From Pseudomonadota bacterium (GTDB lineage: Bacteria; Desulfobacterota; Desulfobulbia; Desulfobulbales; JAGXFP01): a DNA stretch of 59,828 bases. Below are positions 44,410 through 52,569 of the stretch, piece by piece (the stretch's first letter is position 1; the number at the start of each line of letters is the position of its first letter). The stretch lies in assembly GCA_018814305.1 (NCBI GenBank), contig JAHJAA010000050.1, forward strand, positions 1 through 59,828, written 5' to 3'. The notes below the pieces were generated by a model, which had not been told where the DNA came from, ran no database searches, and was given only the letters and a program-made list of their open reading frames with translations. The position numbers were made by a program, and so were the translations under genes.

Positions 44410-45744
44410 CTAATGGTGTTGCCGCGTATGAGAGCGGAGGTCCACTCCAATCTTGGCGACCATCAGCAGCAACAAAGCAGGTAGCGAGCTGCCCAGCCCC
44501 ATGACCAAAAAACCACCAAGGATGATGGTGAGATGCATGATCATAATCCGGCTGTATGGCTCTGCCATCTGCTTCTGGACAGTAGTGGCGGTAAATTCCC
44601 GCCGCCCCAGGAAGTTAACCAGGAAGGAAAAGCCATGGCTCACCACCAGGGCCAGCAGGGCTGGCCAGAGAGCAATAAACCGTTCAACAACCTCGACCAC
44701 TGTGACACTCCCTTTGGCCTCCAACCCCTGAACGAAGAAGGTGAAAACAAACAACAGATGACCGGCCATGAAGGCGCCATAATGCCCGATAAAAAAGGGG
44801 CCGTAGAAAAGGGTCGACCAGCGCCCCACCACCACCATTTTCAGCAAGGTGAAAAAACCGATAATCCCGCTCTCTGCCCAATAAAGCAACATGATCTCGC
44901 CGATATCCCATCCCAGCAACCAGACTCCGGCCAGGGGTACCAGATTGGCCAGAATCAGCGCCTTGGTGGAGGAAGAGCTCAGACTCGCCCCCAAGCCAGA
45001 ATTGGCGGCAGTTTTTGCAGATCGATCCTTCGGAAGGAAGGGGTCCAGACCAGATTCAGTCCAGTCAGCCCGTTTATCCGATTCCGGGTTAATGGTAAGC
45101 GGTTGAGATGGAACCGAGAAGTCAGGCCCTCCATTGGAGAGGGCCAGCTTACTACGAACCAGATCCAGGATCTCCGAAGCCCGGGGCTCAACCACTGCGG
45201 AGCCAAACTCCACAGGAATAGAGTAATAGTCAAAAGCCAGGTGACTTCCGCGCCAGCTGCTCCCTTTTGCAGCATCGGGCAGGGCGGAACGTAAGTTACT
45301 TATACCCCAGGCCTCATACTCACCACCCACCCCGACTCCCAGAAGATCCAAACGGATCAACATTAAATCAGACCGAACCACCACCACTTCGCGGCCCACG
45401 AGTAAAACCAGAAAGAGCAAAACCAGCACCCCCACCCCCACCGACCACCCCAGCCCCCAGAATACATGGAACAGGGTGAAAACCAGCGAGAAGAGCGAGT
45501 CTCCCTTGGGACCGGGGCGCAGGGCCACACTCACCAGAGGCACTGAAAATATCACCAGTAAAATCCCGACAATCATGATCAGCAGCCAGTTGCGTCGGAA
45601 GGGCAAGACCAGCCGGAGACCACCAACCGGTGGCCATGGAGGGAGATAGCCAACCCGCAGCCTTGGTTTATGTGCTCCCAGGGCGCGAAGCCTGGAGATG
45701 TTTGATTGCAACCGGGTGGATGGTTCAGATGGTGGTGTATTCAT
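44410..45744 (-). CDS. DUF6498-like membrane protein
   Basis: 444 residues. Residues 45-125 hold two or three membrane helices (LLIMIVGILLVIFSVPLVSV and a very Val/Leu/Gly-rich segment), followed by a soluble stretch to about 250 that looks like a PH-type or disordered linker. The C-terminal half has about six helices with LYWAESGIIGFFTLLKMVVV and FFIGHYGAFMAGHLLFVFTF, the pattern of DUF6498 proteins. Function is unknown. It may be a fusion of a small membrane domain with a DUF6498 domain. Confidence 0.65.
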   Translation of the reverse strand: MNTPPSEPSTRLQSNISRLRALGAHKPRLRVGYLPPWPPVGGLRLVLPFRRNWLLIMIVGILLVIFSVPLVSVALRPGPKGDSLFSLVFTLFHVFWGLGWSVGVGVLVLLFLVLLVGREVVVVRSDLMLIRLDLLGVGVGGEYEAWGISNLRSALPDAAKGSSWRGSHLAFDYYSIPVEFGSAVVEPRASEILDLVRSKLALSNGGPDFSVPSQPLTINPESDKRADWTESGLDPFLPKDRSAKTAANSGLGASLSSSSTKALILANLVPLAGVWLLGWDIGEIMLLYWAESGIIGFFTLLKMVVVGRWSTLFYGPFFIGHYGAFMAGHLLFVFTFFVQGLEAKGSVTVVEVVERFIALWPALLALVVSHGFSFLVNFLGRREFTATTVQKQMAEPYSRIMIMHLTIILGGFLVMGLGSSLPALLLLMVAKIGVDLRSHTRQHH

Positions 45745-45850
45745 CAGAGTCTATAAGCAAATGGTCAGCAGAGGTTACGACATCACAATCATAAGGAGCA
45801 AGGACTATCCGGGGTGAAAATCAGTATTCTGTTCCGTGCCTGAATAGAGT

Positions 45851-46399
45851 TCAGTGATCACAACATGCCAGATTGAGCATAAAACCCATGGACTGGAGGG
45901 CAGAACCGGTAATCCGGTCTCCCGGGCTGCATTTTTCCAAGGCGTCTTCCACCCGGTTGGCCTGCCAGCCTATGGAAGATAGTTTGATGGAATGGGGACC
46001 ACTGCCTTTCACCGCTAGAGCGGTACTCATTTCCGGATAGAAGGAACCATTGGGACGCCAGGACAGGGAGTGATCGGCGGAATACCTCTGCAACTCGCCG
46101 TCAAGGGACACCGGGCCCCGGATAAGATCAATAATGGGGAAGATATTCAACAGGAAGGACACCACGAGAACGACGCCAATACCTTTGACCAGACCGAGGC
46201 GACCGAGCTCCGCCATTCGACCGCAGGAATAACCGGCCCAGACGCCGAGGAGAACGGCAAGGGCAACCCTGCCCCCCAGAATCACCCTCCAATTGCCCAC
46301 AGTATAATTGATAAAGGTCGAGACCACCGGGGCGGTGAAGAGAAACAGGACATAGGCACTGAGCCCGGCAATATTCCAGCCACTTTTCATAATGGTCAT
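45851..46399 (-). CDS. Membrane protein of unknown function
   Basis: About 182 residues from an ATG at 46399 (46390 also possible). Three hydrophobic segments (near 10-28, 35-55 and 65-90) are followed by a soluble C-terminal half with SADHSLSWRPNGSFYPEMST and CSPGDRITGSALQSMG. I do not recognise a family. It lies 106 bases upstream of the DUF6498-like gene on the same strand, so the two may be expressed together. Confidence 0.55.
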   Translation of the reverse strand: MTIMKSGWNIAGLSAYVLFLFTAPVVSTFINYTVGNWRVILGGRVALAVLLGVWAGYSCGRMAELGRLGLVKGIGVVLVVSFLLNIFPIIDLIRGPVSLDGELQRYSADHSLSWRPNGSFYPEMSTALAVKGSGPHSIKLSSIGWQANRVEDALEKCSPGDRITGSALQSMGFMLNLACCDH

Positions 46400-46468
46400 C
46401 GTATACCGGGGAGATGCGAAAAAGCAACTCCCCGCAGCTTGAAGAGACAATCATCCTGGGTTACGGGA

Positions 46469-48106
46469 CTATAGCTTCAGACGTTCATCCCGGCCCTGGA
46501 GGAGTTCCTCCCGTTGCCTGGCCACATCCGGATTTTCCAGATAGTCCTCAAAGGTACTCATCCGATCGATGATGCCGTTGGGATGCAATTCAATGATCCG
46601 GTTGGCAATGGTGGCAATGAACTGATGGTCATGGGAGGTGAACAGGACCACCTCGGGAAAGGCGATCAATCCATCGTTAAGCGCGGTTATTGATTCAAGA
46701 TCCAGATGGTTGGTGGGATCGTCAAGAATCAGGGCGTTGGCGTTGGAGAGCATCATCCGGGACAACATGCACCGGACCCGCTCACCCCCGGAGAGCACCG
46801 TGGTCATTTTCAGGGCCTCCTCGCCGGAGAAGAGCATTTTCCCGAGAAAGCCCCGGGAAAAACTCTCTCCCTCCTTGGGAGGGGTGTACTGGCCCAACCA
46901 TTGAACCAGGTTCAATTCCTTCTCAAAAAAGGCGCTGTTCTCCTTGGGAAAATAACTGGAGGTCATGGTTACCCCCCAGCGAAAGCTGCCACTGTCGGGA
47001 GGTACTTCCCCGGCCAGAATCTGAAACAGAATCGTCCGGGTCAGGCTGTCACCGAGAAAGACGATTTTCTCACCTTTATTGACCGTGAAGCTCAGATTAT
47101 GCAACAGCTGCACACCATCGACCGACTTACTCAGGTCCTTGACCTCAAGGATAACATCCCCACAAGGCCGCTCCGCTTTGAAAACCACAAAGGGATACTT
47201 CCGAGAGGAGATCGGCATATCATCAAAGGTTAATTTTTCCAGGAGTTTTTTTCGGGAGGTGGCCTGTTTGGCCTTGGAGGCGTTGGAACTGAAGCGCCGG
47301 ATAAACTCCTTGAGTTCGTCGGCCCGGGCGGTGGCCTTTTTGTTTTCCTGCTGTTTCTGGCGCAGAACAAGTTGGCTGGCCTGATACCAGAAATCGTAGT
47401 TACCCACGTAGACGGTGATCTTGCCGAAATCGATATCGGCCACATGGGTACAGACCTGATTGAGAAAGTGACGATCATGGGAAACGATGATCACGGTATT
47501 CTGAAAACGAGCCAGAAAGTCTTCCAACCAGTTGATGGAATTTAAATCGAGGTTATTGGTGGGCTCGTCCAAAAGTAGAATATCGGGGTTACCAAAGAGG
47601 GCCTGGGCCAAAAGAACCCGGACTTTGTCGCCGTCTTCCAACTCCCTCATCTTCTTCAAGCGCATATCTTCCGGGATGCCGAGACCGCTCAAAAGAGCCG
47701 ATGCTTCAGCTTCCACCTCGTATCCGTTCATTTCGCCGAACTCCACCTCCAGTTCACCGCTCCGAATCCCGTCTTCCTCACTGAAATCGGCCTTGGCGTA
47801 CAGAACTTCCCGTTCCTGCATTACCTCAAAAAGTCGTTGATGGCCCATGACCACTGTGTTGAATACCGATTCGTCATCAAAGGCAAACTGATCCTGGTTC
47901 AGGACGGCGATTCGTTCTCGAGCCCCCACCGCAACCTCACCCTTGTCAGGCTCCTTCAGTCCGGAAAGGATCTTCAGAAAAGTCGACTTGCCGGTACCGT
48001 TGGCACCGATCAGACCGTAGCAGTTACCTGCGGTAAACTTGATATTGACGTCCTTAAAGATAACCCGCTTGCCGTAAGCAAGACAGATATTGATGGCCTG
48101 GATCAT
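46469..48106 (-). CDS. ABC-F family ATPase with a degenerate second P-loop
   Basis: 545 residues, two ABC domains in tandem without membrane parts, the ABC-F (YbiT-like) layout. Domain 1 has an intact Walker A (GLIGANGTGKSTFLK), a diverged signature (LEDGDKVRVLLAQ) and LLLDEPTNNLD. Domain 2 has an intact signature (LSGGERVRCMLSR) but its Walker A reads GDSLTRTILF, without the GK[ST] lysine, and Walker B is ILDDPTNHLD with Asp in place of the catalytic Glu. ABC-F proteins act on the ribosome E site. Here only the composite site that uses the first P-loop may hydrolyse ATP normally. Confidence 0.88.
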   Translation of the reverse strand: MIQAINICLAYGKRVIFKDVNIKFTAGNCYGLIGANGTGKSTFLKILSGLKEPDKGEVAVGARERIAVLNQDQFAFDDESVFNTVVMGHQRLFEVMQEREVLYAKADFSEEDGIRSGELEVEFGEMNGYEVEAEASALLSGLGIPEDMRLKKMRELEDGDKVRVLLAQALFGNPDILLLDEPTNNLDLNSINWLEDFLARFQNTVIIVSHDRHFLNQVCTHVADIDFGKITVYVGNYDFWYQASQLVLRQKQQENKKATARADELKEFIRRFSSNASKAKQATSRKKLLEKLTFDDMPISSRKYPFVVFKAERPCGDVILEVKDLSKSVDGVQLLHNLSFTVNKGEKIVFLGDSLTRTILFQILAGEVPPDSGSFRWGVTMTSSYFPKENSAFFEKELNLVQWLGQYTPPKEGESFSRGFLGKMLFSGEEALKMTTVLSGGERVRCMLSRMMLSNANALILDDPTNHLDLESITALNDGLIAFPEVVLFTSHDHQFIATIANRIIELHPNGIIDRMSTFEDYLENPDVARQREELLQGRDERLKL

Positions 48107-48143
48107 AGGTGTTCCTCTCTTAAGTTCTTTCGGATGATTCTAT

Positions 48144-48182
48144 AAAAAAAAGAACCAGCGGGCGAAAGCGCCCCGTGGTTCT
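48144..48182 (-). terminator. Rho-independent terminator between hrpA and the ABC-F gene
   Basis: On the minus strand AGAACCA pairs with TGGTTCT around an internal loop and a GGGCG/CGCCC inner stem with a four-base loop, followed by a run of eight T. It lies 160 bases after the hrpA stop and 38 bases before the ABC-F start. It can end hrpA transcripts or act as a leader terminator for the ABC-F gene. Confidence 0.8.
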
Positions 48183-48193
48183 CGCAAGGTGAC

Positions 48194-48222
48194 GTTATAG
48201 ACTATTCAGAGGCAACCGGCAA
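48194..48222 (-). promoter_or_regulatory. Possible sigma-70 promoter upstream of the terminator and ABC-F gene
   Basis: On the minus strand TTGCCG and TATAAC lie 17 bases apart. Transcription would begin near 48187, so the terminator hairpin would form at the very start of the transcript. That arrangement is odd for ordinary expression of the ABC-F gene. Confidence 0.35.
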
Positions 48223-48344
48223 CGCTAATTTATCGTAAAACCGTCAAAACGTTGGGCTAAGCTGGTCATTTATTTCGACGGGGGAGGAGAAAATCCATGG
48301 GCAAATACCGTTCACCGCCACCATTTCTGACCGGGCGGCGGAAA

Positions 48345-51300
48345 TCAGCTCAAGGACGCCATAATCTCATGCCACTTCTTTTCCAAACGCTTCCCCGACA
48401 CAGGAAATGGCGTCTTGATCTCCTGGGCAAAGATCGAGACCCGGAATTCATCAAGCATTTCACAATATTCTTCAATCAGCCGAAGATGCCCTTCCCCGAC
48501 ACCCAGAGGTGTCTGAAAGTTCTTAAGCCGTTCGGCAAAAGGCCGAACCTGTTGGGCGCGAAGGAGATCCTTGGCCGGATCAGCATAGGCCCGCTCCACT
48601 CGAATCCGCAAGGCCTGGAGATAACGACCGGTGGCCTGCAGCCGCCGACGATCGAAAGTGGACAAAAAATCCACCGGCAACACGATCAACAGATGCTCCT
48701 GGAAGTCAAGGAACTGAAGCCTCCCTCGGCCCTGATCCATGGCCTCAAACCGATTAATCAAATCAAGGGTGGCCCGCCTTTTCCGCAGCACCGTCACCAC
48801 CATCTCAACCAGGGATCGGCCCAGGCGAAAAAGGCCTTCAGCTTTCACCTGATCGATGGTTGCTGAAAAACACTCCCGGTCAGGAATCCGACCGGATCGA
48901 GTGGCAAAGATCTCTTCGAGAACAAAACGGGCTAGTTGAACATTGAACTCAATTTTACTGCCCAGCCCCTCATAAAGGGCCCACAGGTCATTCCCCAAGG
49001 CAAAATCCTTGGCGACTCCCTTGAATTTGTTGAAAAAATTCCCGTAGAGCACCAAGAGCCCCTGCCGGGTCTGCTCATGACTCTCAGCTGCAGTTGAAAA
49101 TAATCTAACCTTCAGCGCCCCCTCACCGGTATCCATAAGTCCCGGCCAAAGAAAACCGGTGAGCAAACCGGTCCGGTCTTGGACGGGAATCCGCTCCGGC
49201 AGGTCAGCAAAGTCCCAGGAGGTTACTTGGTCTCGTTCCCATTGATTACGCAGTTCCGCCACCCGCTCATTCCCACTGGACTTGGACCGTGGCCCTCCCA
49301 GTAATTCGCCGAAGTCCCGGGACGATTTCAGAATATTTCCATCCCGACCGATCAGGCAGTGGCGCATCCGCAGGTGATGCGGCAGCTCGTCTTTTATCCA
49401 GTCTCCCCGCTCCACTACCACCTGATAGCGCCTGAAAATCAATTCCTGAAGACGGGCCAAAAACCCGCCCTGACCGAAGTCCAACTCGGCAGCCAACGCC
49501 CGGGCTGTTTCCGGAACGGGGACCAACTTTTTTCTAAGGGATTTGGGTAATCCCTTGATGAGAAACGTGACCTTTTCCACCAGCAGCCCAGGCACCAACC
49601 AGTCAAAAGCTGCCGGTTCGATGGAACTGATGAGGTCCACCGGTACCCTGACCGTTACCCCATCATCCTCTGCTCCTGGCTCAAAACGATACGAAACCGA
49701 AAATTCCATCCCCCCCAGGGTCAAACGCTCCGGAAAAACCTCAAGCTGGTCCGCTGCCGGTTTCTGCTGCAGGATATCCCCACGACGCATCCTTAAGAAA
49801 TCGTCGGACCCGGAACGGCGCACCGCTCTAATCAGACCGGGTTGGTCGCAAATTCCCGGGGAGAGCCGGTCATCGTAAAAGCGATACAGGGTGGCATCGT
49901 CCACCAGGATATCCCGCTGCCGGACCCGATCCTCCAGCCCCAACAGATTGGCCACTAAATCGAGATTATGCTGTAAAAAGGGATGACGTCCATTCAACTC
50001 GCCCTCCAACAACCCCTGCTGGATAAAAAGCATTCGGCACTCATCTGGATCAACCGGTCCGTAATTGACCTTCCGCTTTGCCACAATCAGGAGGCCGAAC
50101 AAGGTAACATTTTGATAGGCAACCACCTGCCCCCTCTTCTTCTCCCAATGGGGTTCAGCATAGGAGGAGCGGCAGAGATGGGTGGCCAACGGCTCGAGCC
50201 ATTCCGGATCAATAGTTGCCACGCAACGGGCAAAGAGCCGTGAGGTTTCAATAAGCTCAGCAGCCATAACCCACTTCCCGGCCTTATTGAACAGAGCGGA
50301 ACCGGGAAAGACCATCACTTCCTTGTCCAGGGTACCCTGATAGATGTTTTTGGCCTTGCGCAGGGCAATATTCCGAAGACTACCGCTTAACAGGGCCTGA
50401 TGGATAGCCACCGGGGAAGCCGGCTCGATGTTTAAAGGAAAGCCGCCTTCCCCCTTGAGTATCCGCATGATCTGTTCATGGATATCCTGCCACTCACGAA
50501 CCCGTTGAAACGAAAGGAAATTGCGCTTGCAAAACTTACGCAGCTGGCTGGTTGAATCAACCTTGATCATTTCTTCCCAGATCTTCAAAAACGCCAGAAA
50601 GTCGGAACCCCCGATTTCAAAAAGGGCATGGGCCTGGTCAGCAGCCGCCTCCTGATCGGTGGGGCGAATCCGGGGATCAGCGATACTCAAAGCAGCGGCA
50701 ATCACTACCACTTCTCGGAGCGCCAGCTTGTCCCGAGCTTCAATGATCATCCTGGAGATTCGCGGATCAAGAGGGAGCCGCGCCATGAGTCTCCCCTGAT
50801 CGGTCAACCTGGCATGGGCCCAATCACCCGACCGGCATTGAATGGCCTTCAGTTCCCAGAGCAGTTGATACCCGTCCCTGATCGATCGAGGGGTGGGCGG
50901 GTCAATAAAGGGAAAGCGATGGGGGTCACCGAGCCCCAGAAAGAGCATCCGGAGAATGACTTCAGACAGATCGGCCCGCTGAATCTCCGGCCTGGTGAAT
51001 TCATCACGCCCCAAAAATTCTTCTTCACTATACAAACGGATACAAATTCCCGGGCCGGTTCGCCCGCAACGACCCTTCCTTTGATCGGCACTGGCCCGTG
51101 AAATAGGCAGAATCGGTAATTTACTGGTCCGGGCCCTGGGATTATAGACTGAGATCCGGGCCAGCCCTGAATCAACCACGTAACGGATCCCGGGAACGGT
51201 AATCGAGGTTTCAGCAACATTGGTGGCAACCACGATCTTCCGCCCCGAAACCGACCGAAAGATCCGGTTCTGTTCCCGCTCCGACAAGCGACCGAAGAGG

Positions 51301-52085
51301 GGCATGACCACAACTGCCGATTTCACCTCAGTCGCTAGGACCAACGCCTTTTCCAGGGACTCAACGGTCTCCCGGATGTCTCGTTCAGTGGGCATGAAGA
51401 CGAGCACATCCCCTGCTTCTCCATGACGGCAGAGGTCCAAGACGGAGGTGACTGCAAGCTCAACCGGGCTCGTTTCTTCGGTATCGGCTGTAACCGGGGG
51501 GAGATAACGGGTCTCAACCGGGTACATCCTGCCACCAACCGTGATGATCGGGGCTCCGGCAAAGGCCTCAGCAAATTTTACAGTATCAATGGTCGCCGAG
51601 GTGATGATGACCTTCAGGTCTTTCCGGCGGTTCAGCAGACGACGCAGGATTCCGATCAAAAAATCAATATTCAGGCTTCGTTCATGGGCCTCATCAACGA
51701 TGATGGTGTCATAGGCGTTCAGAAAACGATCACGACGGGCCTCAGCCAAAAGAATCCCATCACTCATAAACTTCAGCCGGGTCGCCTTGGTGGTGCGATC
51801 ATTAAATCGAATCTTGCAGCCAACCAGATGGTGTCCGTCCGGCCCTAACTCCTCGGCGACCCGGGCCGCCACCGAAGTGGCAGCCAAACGCCGGGGCTGG
51901 GTACACCCGATCATTCGCCTGCGACCTCGCCCGGCTTCGAAACACATCTTAGGGAGTTGAGTCGATTTTCCGGAGCCGGTATCACCGGCAATGATAACTA
52001 CCTGATGATCACGGATAGCGGAGACAATTTCAAGACGAGCCTTGGAAACGGGAAGTTCTTCGGGATATCGGAGCTGATCGATCAT
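48345..52085 (-). CDS. hrpA: ATP-dependent RNA helicase HrpA
   Basis: About 1246 residues, close to E. coli HrpA. Walker A is GDTGSGKSTQLPK, the DEAH box lies in IIVDEAHERSLNIDFLIG, SAT and VATNVAETSITVPGIRYVVD follow, and QRKGRCGRTGPG is motif VI. After the helicase core come the winged-helix/ratchet part and a long HrpA-specific C-terminal region. HrpA rescues stalled or collided ribosomes by pulling on mRNA. The ATG at 52085 has CCGGA upstream and is preferred over a TTG at 52115. ABC-F and HrpA next to each other would both act on ribosomes, though they are separated by a terminator. Confidence 0.93.
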   Translation of the reverse strand: MIDQLRYPEELPVSKARLEIVSAIRDHQVVIIAGDTGSGKSTQLPKMCFEAGRGRRRMIGCTQPRRLAATSVAARVAEELGPDGHHLVGCKIRFNDRTTKATRLKFMSDGILLAEARRDRFLNAYDTIIVDEAHERSLNIDFLIGILRRLLNRRKDLKVIITSATIDTVKFAEAFAGAPIITVGGRMYPVETRYLPPVTADTEETSPVELAVTSVLDLCRHGEAGDVLVFMPTERDIRETVESLEKALVLATEVKSAVVVMPLFGRLSEREQNRIFRSVSGRKIVVATNVAETSITVPGIRYVVDSGLARISVYNPRARTSKLPILPISRASADQRKGRCGRTGPGICIRLYSEEEFLGRDEFTRPEIQRADLSEVILRMLFLGLGDPHRFPFIDPPTPRSIRDGYQLLWELKAIQCRSGDWAHARLTDQGRLMARLPLDPRISRMIIEARDKLALREVVVIAAALSIADPRIRPTDQEAAADQAHALFEIGGSDFLAFLKIWEEMIKVDSTSQLRKFCKRNFLSFQRVREWQDIHEQIMRILKGEGGFPLNIEPASPVAIHQALLSGSLRNIALRKAKNIYQGTLDKEVMVFPGSALFNKAGKWVMAAELIETSRLFARCVATIDPEWLEPLATHLCRSSYAEPHWEKKRGQVVAYQNVTLFGLLIVAKRKVNYGPVDPDECRMLFIQQGLLEGELNGRHPFLQHNLDLVANLLGLEDRVRQRDILVDDATLYRFYDDRLSPGICDQPGLIRAVRRSGSDDFLRMRRGDILQQKPAADQLEVFPERLTLGGMEFSVSYRFEPGAEDDGVTVRVPVDLISSIEPAAFDWLVPGLLVEKVTFLIKGLPKSLRKKLVPVPETARALAAELDFGQGGFLARLQELIFRRYQVVVERGDWIKDELPHHLRMRHCLIGRDGNILKSSRDFGELLGGPRSKSSGNERVAELRNQWERDQVTSWDFADLPERIPVQDRTGLLTGFLWPGLMDTGEGALKVRLFSTAAESHEQTRQGLLVLYGNFFNKFKGVAKDFALGNDLWALYEGLGSKIEFNVQLARFVLEEIFATRSGRIPDRECFSATIDQVKAEGLFRLGRSLVEMVVTVLRKRRATLDLINRFEAMDQGRGRLQFLDFQEHLLIVLPVDFLSTFDRRRLQATGRYLQALRIRVERAYADPAKDLLRAQQVRPFAERLKNFQTPLGVGEGHLRLIEEYCEMLDEFRVSIFAQEIKTPFPVSGKRLEKKWHEIMASLS

Positions 52086-52339
52086 TATTCCGGGTCTATT
52101 CTCACTTGAAGCCAAATAATAAGGTCGGGGTTAGCAAGACCGTCAAAAACCGAGCCACCATACCATAAAACTTGGCTCGGAGGGAATAATTGCGGCGTTT
52201 CATTTCCCGGGTGAACCTTTCATGGTGAAAAAAAGCGTCCATCTCAACTTTTTATACCGGTCAGGTCATGGCGATATGATAAATTTTCTCTATCCATTCA
52301 AGATCTGTCGTCCAGACATATTTTCACGTCACTTTTGGT

Positions 52340-52358
52340 GCTCAGAGTCACTCTGAGC
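52340..52358. promoter_or_regulatory. Perfect 8-bp inverted repeat upstream of glnN
   Basis: GCTCAGAG and CTCTGAGC are separated by TCA. The 19-base dyad sits six bases before the -24 element of the possible glnN promoter, a position that suits a regulator binding site. It does not match the NtrC consensus. Confidence 0.5.
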
Positions 52359-52363
52359 TCTGA

Positions 52364-52379
52364 TGGTAATTGGTATGCT
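52364..52379 (+). promoter_or_regulatory. Possible sigma-54 promoter of glnN
   Basis: TGGTAATTGGTATGCT has GG and GC separated by exactly 10 bases, the -24/-12 arrangement, with TGG-A at -24 and TGCT at -12. The match to TGGCAC-N5-TTGCA is partial. Nitrogen-regulated transcription of a glutamine synthetase from sigma-54 would be expected. The leader would be about 180 bases. Confidence 0.35.
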
Positions 52380-52569
52380 TGTTCTGTTGTCAATATTTAC
52401 AGATAACCCTTCCCCGTTACCTAAAAAAAAACAACTTCACGAATCAGATATCATAAAAAAAAATGCAGACAAACAGGACGTTATCTAGTATGAAGATCCG
52501 GATAACTTTTTCATTTTATCTTACAAAATTGTAATAGGCGTTTTGCTAATTTACCAAGGAGGAAATAAA

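Larger units (their letters stand above)
52116..52569. other. Divergent intergenic region between hrpA and glnN
   Basis: About 450 bases without a gene. It contains a perfect inverted repeat (52340-52358), a possible sigma-54 promoter (52364-52379) and a long AT-rich leader with several A-runs before glnN. The hrpA promoter should lie in 52100-52330 on the minus strand but is not obvious. Confidence 0.55.
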
